From contig NZ_JAIRBB010000002.1 in the NCBI RefSeq assembly GCF_022008395.1, positions 310,001 to 374,000 of the forward strand: DNA of 64,000 nucleotides, given 5' to 3'. Positions 1 to 7,557 of this stretch are shown in pieces (positions within the stretch are counted from its first letter, which is position 1; each line of letters starts with the position of its first letter). The position numbers were made by a program, and so were the translations under genes. Origin of the DNA: Aequorivita xiaoshiensis (GTDB lineage: Bacteria; Bacteroidota; Bacteroidia; Flavobacteriales; Flavobacteriaceae). The notes beneath the pieces were generated by a model that worked only from the letters and a program-made list of their open reading frames with translations, searched no databases and was not told the DNA's origin.

Positions 1-37
1 CGTTTTCTTGTACTCCTCCAAAATTAATTGTTGCCAT
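1..37 (-). CDS. ilvC: Ketol-acid reductoisomerase, N-terminal fragment (runs off window)
   Basis: Only the first 12 codons lie in the window. They read MATINFGGVQEN, which matches the usual start of flavobacterial ketol-acid reductoisomerase, the second common enzyme of isoleucine and valine synthesis (NADPH-dependent acyl migration and reduction of acetolactate). It sits 113 nt downstream of ilvN on the same strand, so it is probably the fifth gene of the ilv operon. The call rests on this short N-terminus plus context. Confidence 0.8.
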   Translation of the reverse strand, partial: MATINFGGVQEN

Positions 38-70
38 TTTTTCTGTATTTGTTTTTTGTTATTTATGTCT

Positions 71-90
71 CCTCGAGCGCAGTCGAGAGG
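71..90. repeat. Short palindrome between ilvN and ilvC
   Basis: A compact palindrome with stem CTCGA/TCGAG around a GCGCAG centre. On the minus strand it reads CTCGACTGCGCTCGAG, a motif I associate with dispersed intergenic palindromes in flavobacterial genomes (recollection, not a search). In the ilv mRNA it would form a small hairpin just ahead of ilvC and could affect the ilvN/ilvC expression ratio. It has no U-tract, so it is not a terminator. Confidence 0.45.
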
Positions 91-150
91 CTCGATTAGA
101 CAATTTTATTTTTGTTTACTACTATTATTTATTTTTATTGAACATTCTTT

Positions 151-678
151 CTAGCAATTCGATTCCTCCAATTCCTTTAAATAAGTACTAAATTCTTTCA
201 TCGGCTTAGTAACCGCCACTCTTCCAGAACGTGCAAACTCCAGCACTCTATAAGGTTTTAGTTTTTCGAATAGCAATTGTGTTTCTGCTACGTGCCCGGT
301 TTTTTCGATAACCATAAATTGTGGGTCGACGGTTAAAATTCTAGCGTGATGTTCTCGAATTACCTTTTCAACATCACCATTGGTTAAGCCGGCTGTTTTA
401 ATTTTATATAAAGCAATTTCTTGATGTACTACCTCGGAATCTTCATGTACAAAAGCTTTAAATACATCAATTAATTTTTCAAGTTGCCCGATAACTTTAT
501 CTACCTGTTCTCTAGTTGTTCTTAAAACTATGGTATATCTAAACACTCCTTTCACTTCCGATTCTGAAGCTGTAATACTATCAATGTTTAAATGTCTACG
601 CGTAAAGATTATAGTGACGCGATTCATCATCCCGATACTATTCTCAGTAAATACTGATACTGTATATGTTTTTTCCAT
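151..678 (-). CDS. ilvN: Acetolactate synthase small (regulatory) subunit
   Basis: This 175 aa protein is the regulatory subunit of acetohydroxyacid synthase; it activates the catalytic subunit and mediates feedback inhibition by valine. Residues 4-78 form an ACT domain (TVSVFTENSIGMMNRVT, then a second half around residue 50), followed by the C-terminal ALS_ss_C region. The length is normal for the family. It starts 6 nt after the ilvB stop, so the two subunits are translated as a pair. It lies in the ilvE-D-B-N-C operon under the triple attenuator. Confidence 0.95.
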   Translation of the reverse strand: MEKTYTVSVFTENSIGMMNRVTIIFTRRHLNIDSITASESEVKGVFRYTIVLRTTREQVDKVIGQLEKLIDVFKAFVHEDSEVVHQEIALYKIKTAGLTNGDVEKVIREHHARILTVDPQFMVIEKTGHVAETQLLFEKLKPYRVLEFARSGRVAVTKPMKEFSTYLKELEESNC

Positions 679-684
679 TTCTTT

Positions 685-2379
685 TTAATTTAATCGCACT
701 TCTGAAACTGAGGCTCCAGTGGTCATCATCGGGAAGACATTTTCTTCCTTGGCAACCATTACTTCCAATAAGTAAGATCCGTTGTGATTCAGCATTTTTA
801 ATAATTTATTTTTCAAATCTTCTCGGGCTTCAACTTTACTAGCCTCAATACTATAAGCCTGAGAAAGTGCTACAAAGTCTGGGCTTACCATGTTTGTGAA
901 GGAATAGCGTTTTTCAAAAAACATTTGTTGCCATTGACGCACCATTCCTAAGAAACGATTGTTTAATATGATGACTTTTAGATTGATATCACTTTGCATA
1001 ATGGTACCTAATTCTTGCAACGTCATCTGAAAGCCACCATCCCCGATTATCGCTACCACAGTTTTATCCGGCGCGCCGTATTTTGCTCCAATAGCTGCAG
1101 GAAGTGCAAAGCCCATAGTCCCTAATCCACCAGAGGTTATGTTGCTTTTAGTTTTGTTATATTGATAATACCTAGCCGTCATCATCTGATGTTGCCCGAC
1201 ATCGGTAACTACTACTGCTTCTCCATTGGTTAGTTCAGATAGCATTTTAACTACTTCATCCATTTTTAATTCTTCTGAATGAAGTTTCCTTGTACTTTCC
1301 AAAAGCGTTTCAACTTCTATTTTTTTAGCATCTTTAAACTCTTGTAACCATGAGGTATGTTGCTTTGGGACGACCAAATCAGTTAATATTCTTAAGGCTT
1401 CTTTAGCATCCGAATGTACAGCTACATCTGCTTTAATAATTTTATTCAACTCGGCAGCATCGATGTCTACATGAACAACTCTAGCTTGCTTAGCATACCT
1501 CGACACATCGCCAGTCACTCTATCGTCAAAACGCATCCCAATAGCAATCAACACATCGCATTCATTAGTTTTAATATTAGGAGCGTAATCTCCGTGCATT
1601 CCTAAAAACCCAACGTATTGCGGGTGGTTATTAGGAAATGCTCCTAGCCCCAAAAGTGTAGATGCCACTGGGATTCCAGATTTTTCAGCAAACTCCAATA
1701 ACTCTTCTTCGGCATTAGAAAGCATTATACCTTGACCAATAAGTAAATAAGGCTTTTTGGCTTCATTTATTAGTTTTGCGGCTTCTTCGGCAACGGACTT
1801 ATTTAACTTAGGTCTTGGATAATAACTTCGGATATTTGTACATTTTTTATAATGGAAGTCTGTTTCGCTAAACTGCGCATCTTTGGTTATATCTATTAAT
1901 ACCGGACCAGGACGGCCAGAACGAGCGATATAAAATGCTTTTGCAATTGCCGCAGGAATGTCTTCCGCTTTAGTTACTTGGCAATTCCATTTGGTAATTG
2001 GCATAGAGATACCCACTACATCCGTTTCTTGAAAAGCATCTGTTCCCAAAAGATGTGAAGCTACTTGTCCTGTAATACAAACCAATGGAGTTGAATCTAT
2101 CATTGCATCAGCCAATCCTGTTATTAAATTGGTAGCTCCAGGTCCAGAGGTTGCGAAAACCACACCTGTTTTCCCTGAAGTTCTAGCGTATCCTTGTGCT
2201 GCGTGAATTGCACCTTGTTCGTGACGTACCAAAATATGATTCACTGTACTTTTATAATCATACAAAGCATCATATATCGGCATTATGGCTCCTCCTGGAT
2301 AACCGAATATTGTATCAACTTGCTCAGCTAATAAAGATTCTACTACAGCCTGTGCCCCTGTTAATTTTATTAAGTTCAT
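685..2379 (-). CDS. ilvB: Acetolactate synthase large (catalytic) subunit
   Basis: This 564 aa thiamine-diphosphate enzyme condenses pyruvate with pyruvate or 2-oxobutyrate, the first committed step to valine/leucine and isoleucine. The N-terminal PYR domain has IFGYPGGAIMPIYDAL and the catalytic Glu at about residue 54 (RHEQGAIHAAQGYAR). The C-terminal PP domain has the ThDP/Mg motif GDGGFQMTLQEL ending in NN (NNRFLGMVRQWQ). The length is typical. The gene is separated by 17 nt from ilvD upstream and 6 nt from ilvN downstream. Confidence 0.97.
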   Translation of the reverse strand: MNLIKLTGAQAVVESLLAEQVDTIFGYPGGAIMPIYDALYDYKSTVNHILVRHEQGAIHAAQGYARTSGKTGVVFATSGPGATNLITGLADAMIDSTPLVCITGQVASHLLGTDAFQETDVVGISMPITKWNCQVTKAEDIPAAIAKAFYIARSGRPGPVLIDITKDAQFSETDFHYKKCTNIRSYYPRPKLNKSVAEEAAKLINEAKKPYLLIGQGIMLSNAEEELLEFAEKSGIPVASTLLGLGAFPNNHPQYVGFLGMHGDYAPNIKTNECDVLIAIGMRFDDRVTGDVSRYAKQARVVHVDIDAAELNKIIKADVAVHSDAKEALRILTDLVVPKQHTSWLQEFKDAKKIEVETLLESTRKLHSEELKMDEVVKMLSELTNGEAVVVTDVGQHQMMTARYYQYNKTKSNITSGGLGTMGFALPAAIGAKYGAPDKTVVAIIGDGGFQMTLQELGTIMQSDINLKVIILNNRFLGMVRQWQQMFFEKRYSFTNMVSPDFVALSQAYSIEASKVEAREDLKNKLLKMLNHNGSYLLEVMVAKEENVFPMMTTGASVSEVRLN

Positions 2380-2396
2380 TATTCTTTTTATTATAA

Positions 2397-4073
2397 TTAT
2401 TTATCTGTAACACATCCTGTTGAAGCACATGAAACACATTTGGCATATTTGTATAAAACTCCTTTAGTTGCTTTGAGGTTTGGACGTTTCCATTCTTCCT
2501 TTCGTTTAGATAACTCCCTTTCACTTACTTTTAAATGAAGTGTATTATTTTTTGTATCAATAGTGATAGTGTCTCCATTTTTTACCAAAGCAATTGTTCC
2601 TCCGTCATAGGCTTCAGGGGTTATATGGCCGACTACAAATCCATGTGTGCCCCCTGAGAATCTTCCATCGGTAATTAATGCCACATCTTTTCCTAATCCT
2701 GCACCCATAATAGCGGAAGTAGGTTTTAACATCTCGGGCATACCAGGACCACCTTTTGGTCCGCAAAAACGAATTACTACTACATTGCCAGTTTTAACTT
2801 CTCCCGTTTTTATACCTGTAATAGCTGCATATTCATTGTCATAAACTTTGGCTATGCCTTCAAAATAACTCCCTTCATTCCCGCTAATTTTTGCCACTGA
2901 TCCTTTTGAAGCGAGATTTCCGAAAAGAATTTGTAAGTGTCCCGTAGGTTTTAATGGATTAGTTAAGGACTGAAAAACATCCTGACCTGAGGTTAAGTCA
3001 GAAACATCGGCTAGGTTTTCAGCAACTGTTTTTCCTGTAGCCGTCAAGCATTCACCGTGTAGTAAATTATTTTTCAGTAAGTACTTCATTACTGCTGGCA
3101 CTCCGCCCACAGCGTGTAAATCCTCCATCAAATATTTCCCACTTGGTTTTAAATCGGCTAAAACTGGAACTTTATCACTAATTCTCTGAAAATCATTTAA
3201 ACTTAGTTCAATATCTACTGAATGTGCCATAGCTATCAAATGAAGAACGGCATTAGTAGATCCGCCGAGCACAGTAACCATAGTTATTGCATTTTCGAAT
3301 GCTTTTTTGGTCATTATATCTTTTGGTTTAATGTCCTTTTCTAGTAAAATTCTAATTGCTATTCCCGCATCTAAGCACTCTTGGTTTTTTTCTTCACTTA
3401 AAGCAGGATTTGATGAACTATAAGGCAAACTCATTCCCAAAGCTTCTATAGCCGAGGCCATAGTATTTGCAGTGTACATCCCTCCACATGCACCAGCGCC
3501 TGGACAAGCATTTTGAATTACGCCTTTAAAATCTTCGGGAGTTATAGTGTTATTGAATTTTTTTCCTAATGCTTCGAATGCTGAAACTATATTTAAAGAT
3601 TCGCCCTTCCATTTCCCTGAATGAATACTTCCGCCGTAAATCATTATAGATGGACGATTTAATCTTCCCATTGCCATAACAGAACCTGGCATATTTTTAT
3701 CACATCCTACAACAGCTAAGACTGCGTCGTACCATTGTGCACTCACCACCGTTTCTATTGAATCTGCTATAACATCTCGTGAAACCAAAGAGAATCGCAT
3801 CCCGTCTGTTCCATTGGAAATTCCATCACTAACGCCAATGGTATTGAAAATCAAACCGACTAAATTCTCTGCTTTAACTCCAAATTTCACGGCTCTTGCA
3901 AGATCGTTTAGGTGCATATTGCAAGTATTACCCTCATACCCGGTACTTACAATCCCTACTTGAGCTTTTTGCATATCTGCCTCTGTAAGTCCGATACCGT
4001 AAAGCATTGCTTGTGCGGCGGGTTGCGAATCGTCTTGCGTTATGGTTTTGCTGTATTTGTTAAGTGTTTTCAT
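2397..4073 (-). CDS. ilvD: Dihydroxy-acid dehydratase
   Basis: This 558 aa iron-sulfur dehydratase converts 2,3-dihydroxy-3-methylvalerate and 2,3-dihydroxyisovalerate to the corresponding 2-oxo acids. Visible signatures are the cluster-binding cysteines in [21 protein letters not shown] and in [18 protein letters not shown], and the C-terminal [20 protein letters not shown]. The start ATG overlaps the ilvE stop by 4 nt, which implies translational coupling. A Cys-rich C-terminal tail ([14 protein letters not shown]) is present and is common in the Bacteroidota enzyme. Confidence 0.97.
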   Translation of the reverse strand: MKTLNKYSKTITQDDSQPAAQAMLYGIGLTEADMQKAQVGIVSTGYEGNTCNMHLNDLARAVKFGVKAENLVGLIFNTIGVSDGISNGTDGMRFSLVSRDVIADSIETVVSAQWYDAVLAVVGCDKNMPGSVMAMGRLNRPSIMIYGGSIHSGKWKGESLNIVSAFEALGKKFNNTITPEDFKGVIQNACPGAGACGGMYTANTMASAIEALGMSLPYSSSNPALSEEKNQECLDAGIAIRILLEKDIKPKDIMTKKAFENAITMVTVLGGSTNAVLHLIAMAHSVDIELSLNDFQRISDKVPVLADLKPSGKYLMEDLHAVGGVPAVMKYLLKNNLLHGECLTATGKTVAENLADVSDLTSGQDVFQSLTNPLKPTGHLQILFGNLASKGSVAKISGNEGSYFEGIAKVYDNEYAAITGIKTGEVKTGNVVVIRFCGPKGGPGMPEMLKPTSAIMGAGLGKDVALITDGRFSGGTHGFVVGHITPEAYDGGTIALVKNGDTITIDTKNNTLHLKVSERELSKRKEEWKRPNLKATKGVLYKYAKCVSCASTGCVTDK

Positions 4074-4963
4074 TGGTAAACTGAACTTAAAGTTTTATGA
4101 GATTTTCTCACCAATTTTGAATAGGCCTCTTGCAATTTTTTACCAAGTGAATCATTCCAGTTCAGTGGAAATTCTCTCTCATCAACCGAAGCAATTCCTA
4201 TTACTTCAGCTGCAGTTCCACAATAAAAAGCACTGTCTGCTTCAGCTAACACTTCAGGAGTAAAGAGACCTAGTTTTACTTCCATCCCCAGTTCTTCTGC
4301 TAATTCCAAAACGGTTGCCCGCGTAATTCCTGGAAGAATGTTTCCTAATCGTGGCGTGTACAAAACACCATCTTTTTCAAAGAATAAATTTGCTCCTGGG
4401 CCTTCAGCTAAGTATCCATCACTATCCAATAATAAGGCCTCATCAAATCCTTTGTCTTTAGCTTCGGTTGTCGCAAGAATAGAGTTTACGTAATGTCCGC
4501 AAACCTTAGCATCAATTTTAATAGATCGTGGATGCGGACGACAGTAAGAAGATACTGTTACACGCAATTGTTTATCTCCTAAATAAGCGCCCCACTCCCA
4601 AGCACAGATCATAACTGAAACATTATTAGGTCTAGAGAGTGACATATTCGGATCACAAAAAACTAAGGGTCGAACATAAGCATCAGTTAAATTATTTTTT
4701 TCTAATAATTCGTATGTGGCATCTATTAAATCCTGAACTTCATACTTGAAAGGAATATTGATTAGTTCTGCTGAATTTTTTAAACGTTCATAATGCTCTT
4801 TGGCCTTAAAAATACTTGTGCCATCTGCTGTGGAATATGCACGAATACCTTCAAAAACACCATAACCATAGTGCATTGTTTGACTGTATAAGTCGGTTGA
4901 AGCTTCATTGGCCTTTACGAATTGACCATCTAGATAAATAACTGTGTTTTTGTTGTAATACAT
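4070..4963 (-). CDS. ilvE: Branched-chain amino acid aminotransferase
   Basis: This 297 aa class IV PLP aminotransferase carries out the last step of Ile, Val and Leu synthesis. The N-terminus has [16 protein letters not shown], the PLP lysine lies in [15 protein letters not shown] (about residue 153), and the Glu motif is [12 protein letters not shown]. It is the first structural gene of the operon and begins 30 nt after the last terminator of the leader, so its transcription must pass through all three attenuators. Confidence 0.95.
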   Translation of the reverse strand: MYYNKNTVIYLDGQFVKANEASTDLYSQTMHYGYGVFEGIRAYSTADGTSIFKAKEHYERLKNSAELINIPFKYEVQDLIDATYELLEKNNLTDAYVRPLVFCDPNMSLSRPNNVSVMICAWEWGAYLGDKQLRVTVSSYCRPHPRSIKIDAKVCGHYVNSILATTEAKDKGFDEALLLDSDGYLAEGPGANLFFEKDGVLYTPRLGNILPGITRATVLELAEELGMEVKLGLFTPEVLAEADSAFYCGTAAEVIGIASVDEREFPLNWNDSLGKKLQEAYSKLVRKSHKTLSSVYQ

Positions 4964-4993
4964 TTTATATGATTTTTAATTTTAACTTTTGGT

Positions 4994-5031
4994 AAAAAAA
5001 AAGCCTTTCTCAAAATGAATGAGAAAGGCTT
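4994..5031 (-). terminator. ilv attenuator terminator 3
   Basis: Perfect 12 bp stem AAGCCTTTCTCA/TGAGAAAGGCTT (5001-5012 with 5020-5031) followed in the minus-strand RNA by a run of U (A-run 4994-5002). It ends about 30 nt before ilvE. CTCATTC in its 5' side (5017-5023) can instead pair with GAGTGAG at the leader-3 stop codon (5054-5060), with an extra AGGCT/AGCCT pairing (5047-5051 with 5026-5030). This is a mutually exclusive antiterminator. Confidence 0.9.
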
Positions 5032-5100
5032 AAAATTGGGTATACCAGCCTGACTCACTCAAGGAAGCGAATAATAATGCTGATAATAATAATGTTTGTA
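5001..5100 (-). repeat. Attenuator direct repeat, copy B
   Basis: About 100 bp that is nearly identical to 5137-5235 and in the same orientation. It covers the body of the leader peptide, the stop codon, the antiterminator and the terminator stem. Differences are confined to the terminator loop and a few positions around the penultimate leader codons. The five first codons lie outside the repeat and differ between copies. Confidence 0.9.
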
Positions 5101-5111
5101 TATTTCTTCAT
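5055..5111 (-). CDS. ilv leader peptide 3 (Ile-rich, 18 aa)
   Basis: The small ORF reads MKKYTNIIIISIIIRFLE and then TGA. Seven of 18 residues are isoleucine, in blocks of four and three (ATT ATT ATT ATC, then ATT ATT ATT). The stop codon is embedded in GAGTGAG, the 5' strand of the antiterminator. A ribosome that finishes the peptide would cover this strand and allow terminator 3 to form; a ribosome stalled on Ile codons would leave it free. This is the classical layout of ribosome-mediated attenuation. Translation itself is inferred. Confidence 0.85.
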   Translation of the reverse strand: MKKYTNIIIISIIIRFLE

Positions 5112-5131
5112 GGTTCGAATTTGTTTTAAAT

Positions 5132-5166
5132 AAAAAAAGCCTTTCTCAACTGAATGAGAAAGGCTT
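5132..5166 (-). terminator. ilv attenuator terminator 2
   Basis: Stem AAGCCTTTCTCA/TGAGAAAGGCTT (5137-5148 with 5155-5166) with a following U-run in the minus-strand RNA (5132-5138). CTCATTC (5152-5158) can alternatively pair with GAGTGAG (5189-5195) at the stop of leader 2, exactly as in the downstream copy. Confidence 0.9.
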
Positions 5167-5235
5167 AAAATTGGGTATACCAGCCTGACTCACTCGAAGG
5201 AGCGAATAATAATGCTGATAATAATAATGTTTGTA
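5137..5235 (-). repeat. Attenuator direct repeat, copy A
   Basis: Upstream copy of the approximately 100 bp unit also found at 5001-5100. It holds leader peptide 2 without its first codons, the antiterminator strands and the terminator stem. The near identity of stem, spacer (including the palindrome GGTATACC) and Ile codons suggests recent tandem duplication or gene conversion. Confidence 0.9.
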
Positions 5236-5246
5236 TTTGTCGTCAT
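5190..5246 (-). CDS. ilv leader peptide 2 (Ile-rich, 18 aa)
   Basis: The small ORF reads MTTNTNIIIISIIIRSFE and then TGA, with seven Ile codons. It starts just downstream of terminator 1 and ends in the antiterminator strand GAGTGAG of terminator 2. The first five residues differ from leader 3 while the Ile core is the same, so the Ile codons appear to be the selected part. Confidence 0.85.
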   Translation of the reverse strand: MTTNTNIIIISIIIRSFE

Positions 5247-5263
5247 TTAATAATCTCAGTAAT

Positions 5264-5296
5264 AAAAAAGCCTCCTGATTTCTCGGGAGGCTTTTT
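5264..5296 (-). terminator. ilv attenuator terminator 1
   Basis: Stem AAAAAGCCTCC/GGAGGCTTTTT (5265-5275 with 5286-5296), U-run in the minus-strand RNA. Its sequence is unrelated to terminators 2 and 3. The 5' arm AAGCCTCCCG (5284-5293) can instead pair with CGGGAAGGTT (5319-5328) at the last codons of leader 1: nine pairs with one bulged A. That gives the same antiterminator logic in a different sequence. Confidence 0.9.
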
Positions 5297-5314
5297 AAAT
5301 ATATTGAATGTATA

Positions 5315-5389
5315 CTATAACCTTCCCGTTGCAGATGTGATAATCACATTTACATTAATAATAGAAGAAATAATATTTAGATTGTTCAT
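5315..5389 (-). CDS. ilv leader peptide 1 (mixed Ile/Val/Leu, 24 aa)
   Basis: A 24-codon ORF beginning MNNLNIISSIINVNVII and ending TSATGRL. It contains six Ile, two Val and two Leu, so it could sense all three branched-chain amino acids, unlike the almost pure-Ile leaders downstream. It begins about 20 nt after the promoter -7 element and ends beside the antiterminator strand of terminator 1. No other gene occupies this stretch. Confidence 0.85.
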   Translation of the reverse strand: MNNLNIISSIINVNVIITSATGRL

Positions 5390-5409
5390 AGTTGCTTTCA
5401 ATTGCGTGA

Positions 5410-5440
5410 CAAATGTAAATAAATATTTTAATTCTCAAAA
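5410..5440 (-). promoter_or_regulatory. ilv operon promoter (Bacteroidota type)
   Basis: Minus-strand -7 element TACATTTG (5410-5417) fits TAnnTTTG, and TTTTG (5436-5440) is placed 18 nt upstream as the -33 element. It stands just ahead of leader peptide 1 and gives one transcript that must cross three terminators before ilvE. Confidence 0.8.
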
Positions 5441-5501
5441 TTTATTTTCTTAAAAACATTTAAGTAACCTCATAAGTCAACTATTAAAAATTGTTTTAAA
5501 C

Positions 5502-5534
5502 AAAAAAAGGAGGCCATATAAATGATCTCCCTTT
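5502..5534 (-). terminator. Terminator of the cold-shock gene
   Basis: In minus-strand RNA GGAG-A-TCAT/ATGG-C-CTCC forms a hairpin followed by seven U. It lies about 40 nt after the cold-shock stop codon and separates that gene from the ilv promoter. Confidence 0.7.
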
Positions 5535-5574
5535 GTACTTTTACTATTCTATCTGTTAAGACAGTATATATAAT

Positions 5575-5766
5575 TTAGTCTAAAACTTCTACGTTAATAG
5601 CGTTTAAACCTTTTCTTCCTTCTTGTGTGTCAAAAGAAACTTTATCGTTTTCCCTAATTTCGTGAGTTAAACCTGAATTGTGAACGAAAATTTCTTCACC
5701 TGATTCTAATGTAATAAATCCGAATCCTTTAATCTCGTCGAAAAATTTTACTGTACCTTCTTGCAT
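5575..5766 (-). CDS. Cold-shock domain protein (CspA family)
   Basis: This 63 aa single cold-shock domain protein binds single-stranded RNA/DNA and is thought to melt mRNA structure. RNP1 is KGFGFITLE (residues 13-21) and RNP2 is EIFVHNSGL. The length is typical for CspA-type proteins. It is monocistronic, with a terminator after it and an unusually long upstream region of about 200 nt before the best promoter match, as is common for cold-shock mRNAs. Confidence 0.93.
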   Translation of the reverse strand: MQEGTVKFFDEIKGFGFITLESGEEIFVHNSGLTHEIRENDKVSFDTQEGRKGLNAINVEVLD

Positions 5767-6148
5767 TTTAATTTAATTTTAAATTGTTATTAATTTTTAC
5801 AATAAACATCCTGATAAAACCTATGTTAACTAAAATGCACGCTGCACTTTATATGAGTAAACACTGTTAAAAAGTAATTGTAAAAATTTAATTGGAAAGA
5901 AGAGTAAAAACTCGAAATATACTAATTGCACTAAATACTAAAACTATGTAGGTGTTTTATTGAGCTGCAAATATACATCCATTTTCCACACCTACCTAAT
6001 TATTTATCGATTATGTTTATTAATTATGATTTATTCGATAAATATTTGTTATAATATTCGATCTAATGTACTGAATATAGTACTTTACAATCTATGGTTT
6101 TTTTTATTCATTTATACAATTGTAGTTGGGTTAATCACTAATTAATCC
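5767..6148. other. Intergenic: long cold-shock leader and promoter
   Basis: AT-rich region between the cold-shock gene and the next lipoprotein gene. The minus-strand motif TATATTTG at 5968-5975 is a good -7 element, but no TTG sits at the right distance for -33. If used it would give a 5' UTR of about 195 nt. The open frame at 5960-6145 on the plus strand is a hydrophobic by-product of AT-richness and is not called. Confidence 0.4.
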
Positions 6149-6607
6149 TTAATTCTCGCTTAAGGCGATTATTTTAAAATTTAATTTATCATCTTCTAAC
6201 AAGGTATATTCAAAAATAGCCTTTCCATACACGTGACCATCTTCAAAATCTGCAATTATCCATTTGTCACCTAAGAGTTGGATGTTATTATAGTGCATAG
6301 TCCCTCCTAATACTGCATCCATTGGAATTAAATCTTTATTTTCTCTAAGCGCCTGTTTAATATGTTTTCCAGGATCCTCTACCCCTAGATCTAAAAGTTT
6401 TCTCGAATCCGTTTCTGGATAATACCATTGTGGAGAATCTGTATTTTCAGTAACAGCTGTTTTTGCTGTAAGAACTTCTGTTAATGAGTCATTTTGAATC
6501 TGTAAACTATCAATTCGATTTTGTAAAATCGAATCAGAGCTTCTATTATTATTACAAGCTATTAGAGTTAGTAGCAAAAGCGATAATACTATTAATTTAG
6601 ACTTCAT
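6149..6607 (-). CDS. Small lipoprotein of unknown function
   Basis: This 152 aa protein has a lipoprotein signal peptide (hydrophobic residues 4-17, lipobox LIAC with Cys18). Residues 25-50 are rich in heptad-like L/I with polar spacing (NRIDSLQIQNDSLTEVL) and could form a short coiled coil. The C-terminal half has no family I recognise. It is a single gene with no operon partners and is probably envelope-anchored. Confidence 0.7.
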   Translation of the reverse strand: MKSKLIVLSLLLLTLIACNNNRSSDSILQNRIDSLQIQNDSLTEVLTAKTAVTENTDSPQWYYPETDSRKLLDLGVEDPGKHIKQALRENKDLIPMDAVLGGTMHYNNIQLLGDKWIIADFEDGHVYGKAIFEYTLLEDDKLNFKIIALSEN

Positions 6608-6988
6608 TATATATTAGTTGTTTAGAGAAAGGTTAAATTTTAAATCAAATGAAAACTTATTCAACATCAACTAATTTACAAGGAATTAAATGTTCATGGA
6701 GTTCCTTTCTTAAAGTTTTAACAATTGAAGAAACTATCATTCTATTCCAAAAAATATGCAATCTTGATGACAGTGTTTACAGTTAAGTTGAATAAAACTT
6801 TTAAATAAATTGTGAATTAGTAATGAGACAAATAATTAAGATTGGGGTTTATACTTGCAATGAATGGTTGGATAGCCTTACCGATAATCCTATTAAACTA
6901 ACGATTCATTTAAGTATTTATTCACCTGAAGAAGGATGTATAAATATAAAACTCTAAAAGCTATTAATTAATATTAAAATAGTTATAA
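6608..6988. other. Intergenic, no supported gene
   Basis: Two short plus-strand frames start with ATG (6649-6786, 45 aa; 6823-6957, 44 aa). Neither resembles anything I know or shows a promoter in front, so neither is called. I see no hairpin with a U-tract. Confidence 0.4.
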
Positions 6989-7285
6989 CTACATAATGAT
7001 CAATAGGGTTGTTCCTACTATTAAAATAATATTTGTTATCAAAAATGAAATCAAATAAAGTTCCAATTTATCATCTTTAATCCATTTTAAAACGAGTAGA
7101 ATCACACTTGTAATTCCCGTCATAAAGGAGAGAGTTATAAATGTTGTTAGTAAGTTGATTTCTCTATAAGTATCAGTTAAGAAATGATTACCACGAAGTC
7201 TAAAATCTAAAAGTAAATTCAAAGTAATTATTAATACAAATAATGTAAGTAGGTGAAAGAGGGTTTTAAGGATTTTTACTGGCAA
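6989..7285 (-). CDS. Small integral membrane protein, unknown
   Basis: A 98 aa protein with three predicted membrane segments (about 7-27, 44-66 and 75-97) and a charged loop KWIKDDK between the second and third. No family is recognised. It is isolated, with no close neighbour on the same strand, so its role cannot be inferred. Confidence 0.55.
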   Translation of the reverse strand: MPVKILKTLFHLLTLFVLIITLNLLLDFRLRGNHFLTDTYREINLLTTFITLSFMTGITSVILLVLKWIKDDKLELYLISFLITNIILIVGTTLLIIM

Positions 7286-7529
7286 TATGTGTGAATTTAT
7301 TTAATATTACTTTCTAAATATAGCATTTTTATTTTTTAGATTTCTAATTTATATTTTAAGAAAACCCTGAGGTCTTCATGGGTATAAAAAGTATTCAATA
7401 AACACCTAATTTACCTTTATATTGAATTAATAGATTAAGAAACACCCTCACTTCGCACTCATTATCAATGTGTAGAGATTATATTCAACAATGATGCAAT
7501 CTGTTCTATTTATATCGGTTCTAAATTAT

Positions 7530-7537
7530 TATATTTG
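7530..7537 (+). promoter_or_regulatory. Promoter -7 element of the iron ABC operon
   Basis: TATATTTG matches TAnnTTTG and lies 20 nt ahead of the first ATG of the operon. There is no clear TTG at -33. No obvious Fur-like dyad was seen by eye, although iron control is expected for this function. Confidence 0.55.
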
Positions 7538-7557
7538 CACTTCGAAAAAATAATTCT

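Noticed and set aside
1414-1605. Plus-strand open frame inside ilvB (and many similar frames, e.g. 2647-2844, 12356-12730, 26264-26734, 31830-32198, 56135-56584)
   Set aside because: These are antisense shadows of strongly conserved genes; their products show no family pattern and no promoter.
5960-6145. 61-residue hydrophobic frame upstream of the cold-shock gene
   Set aside because: Composition follows AT-richness, and it overlaps the likely cold-shock promoter and leader.
6649-6957. Two successive small plus-strand ORFs (45 and 44 aa)
   Set aside because: Neither has a promoter or recognisable pattern; short ATG frames are expected by chance in this AT-rich DNA.
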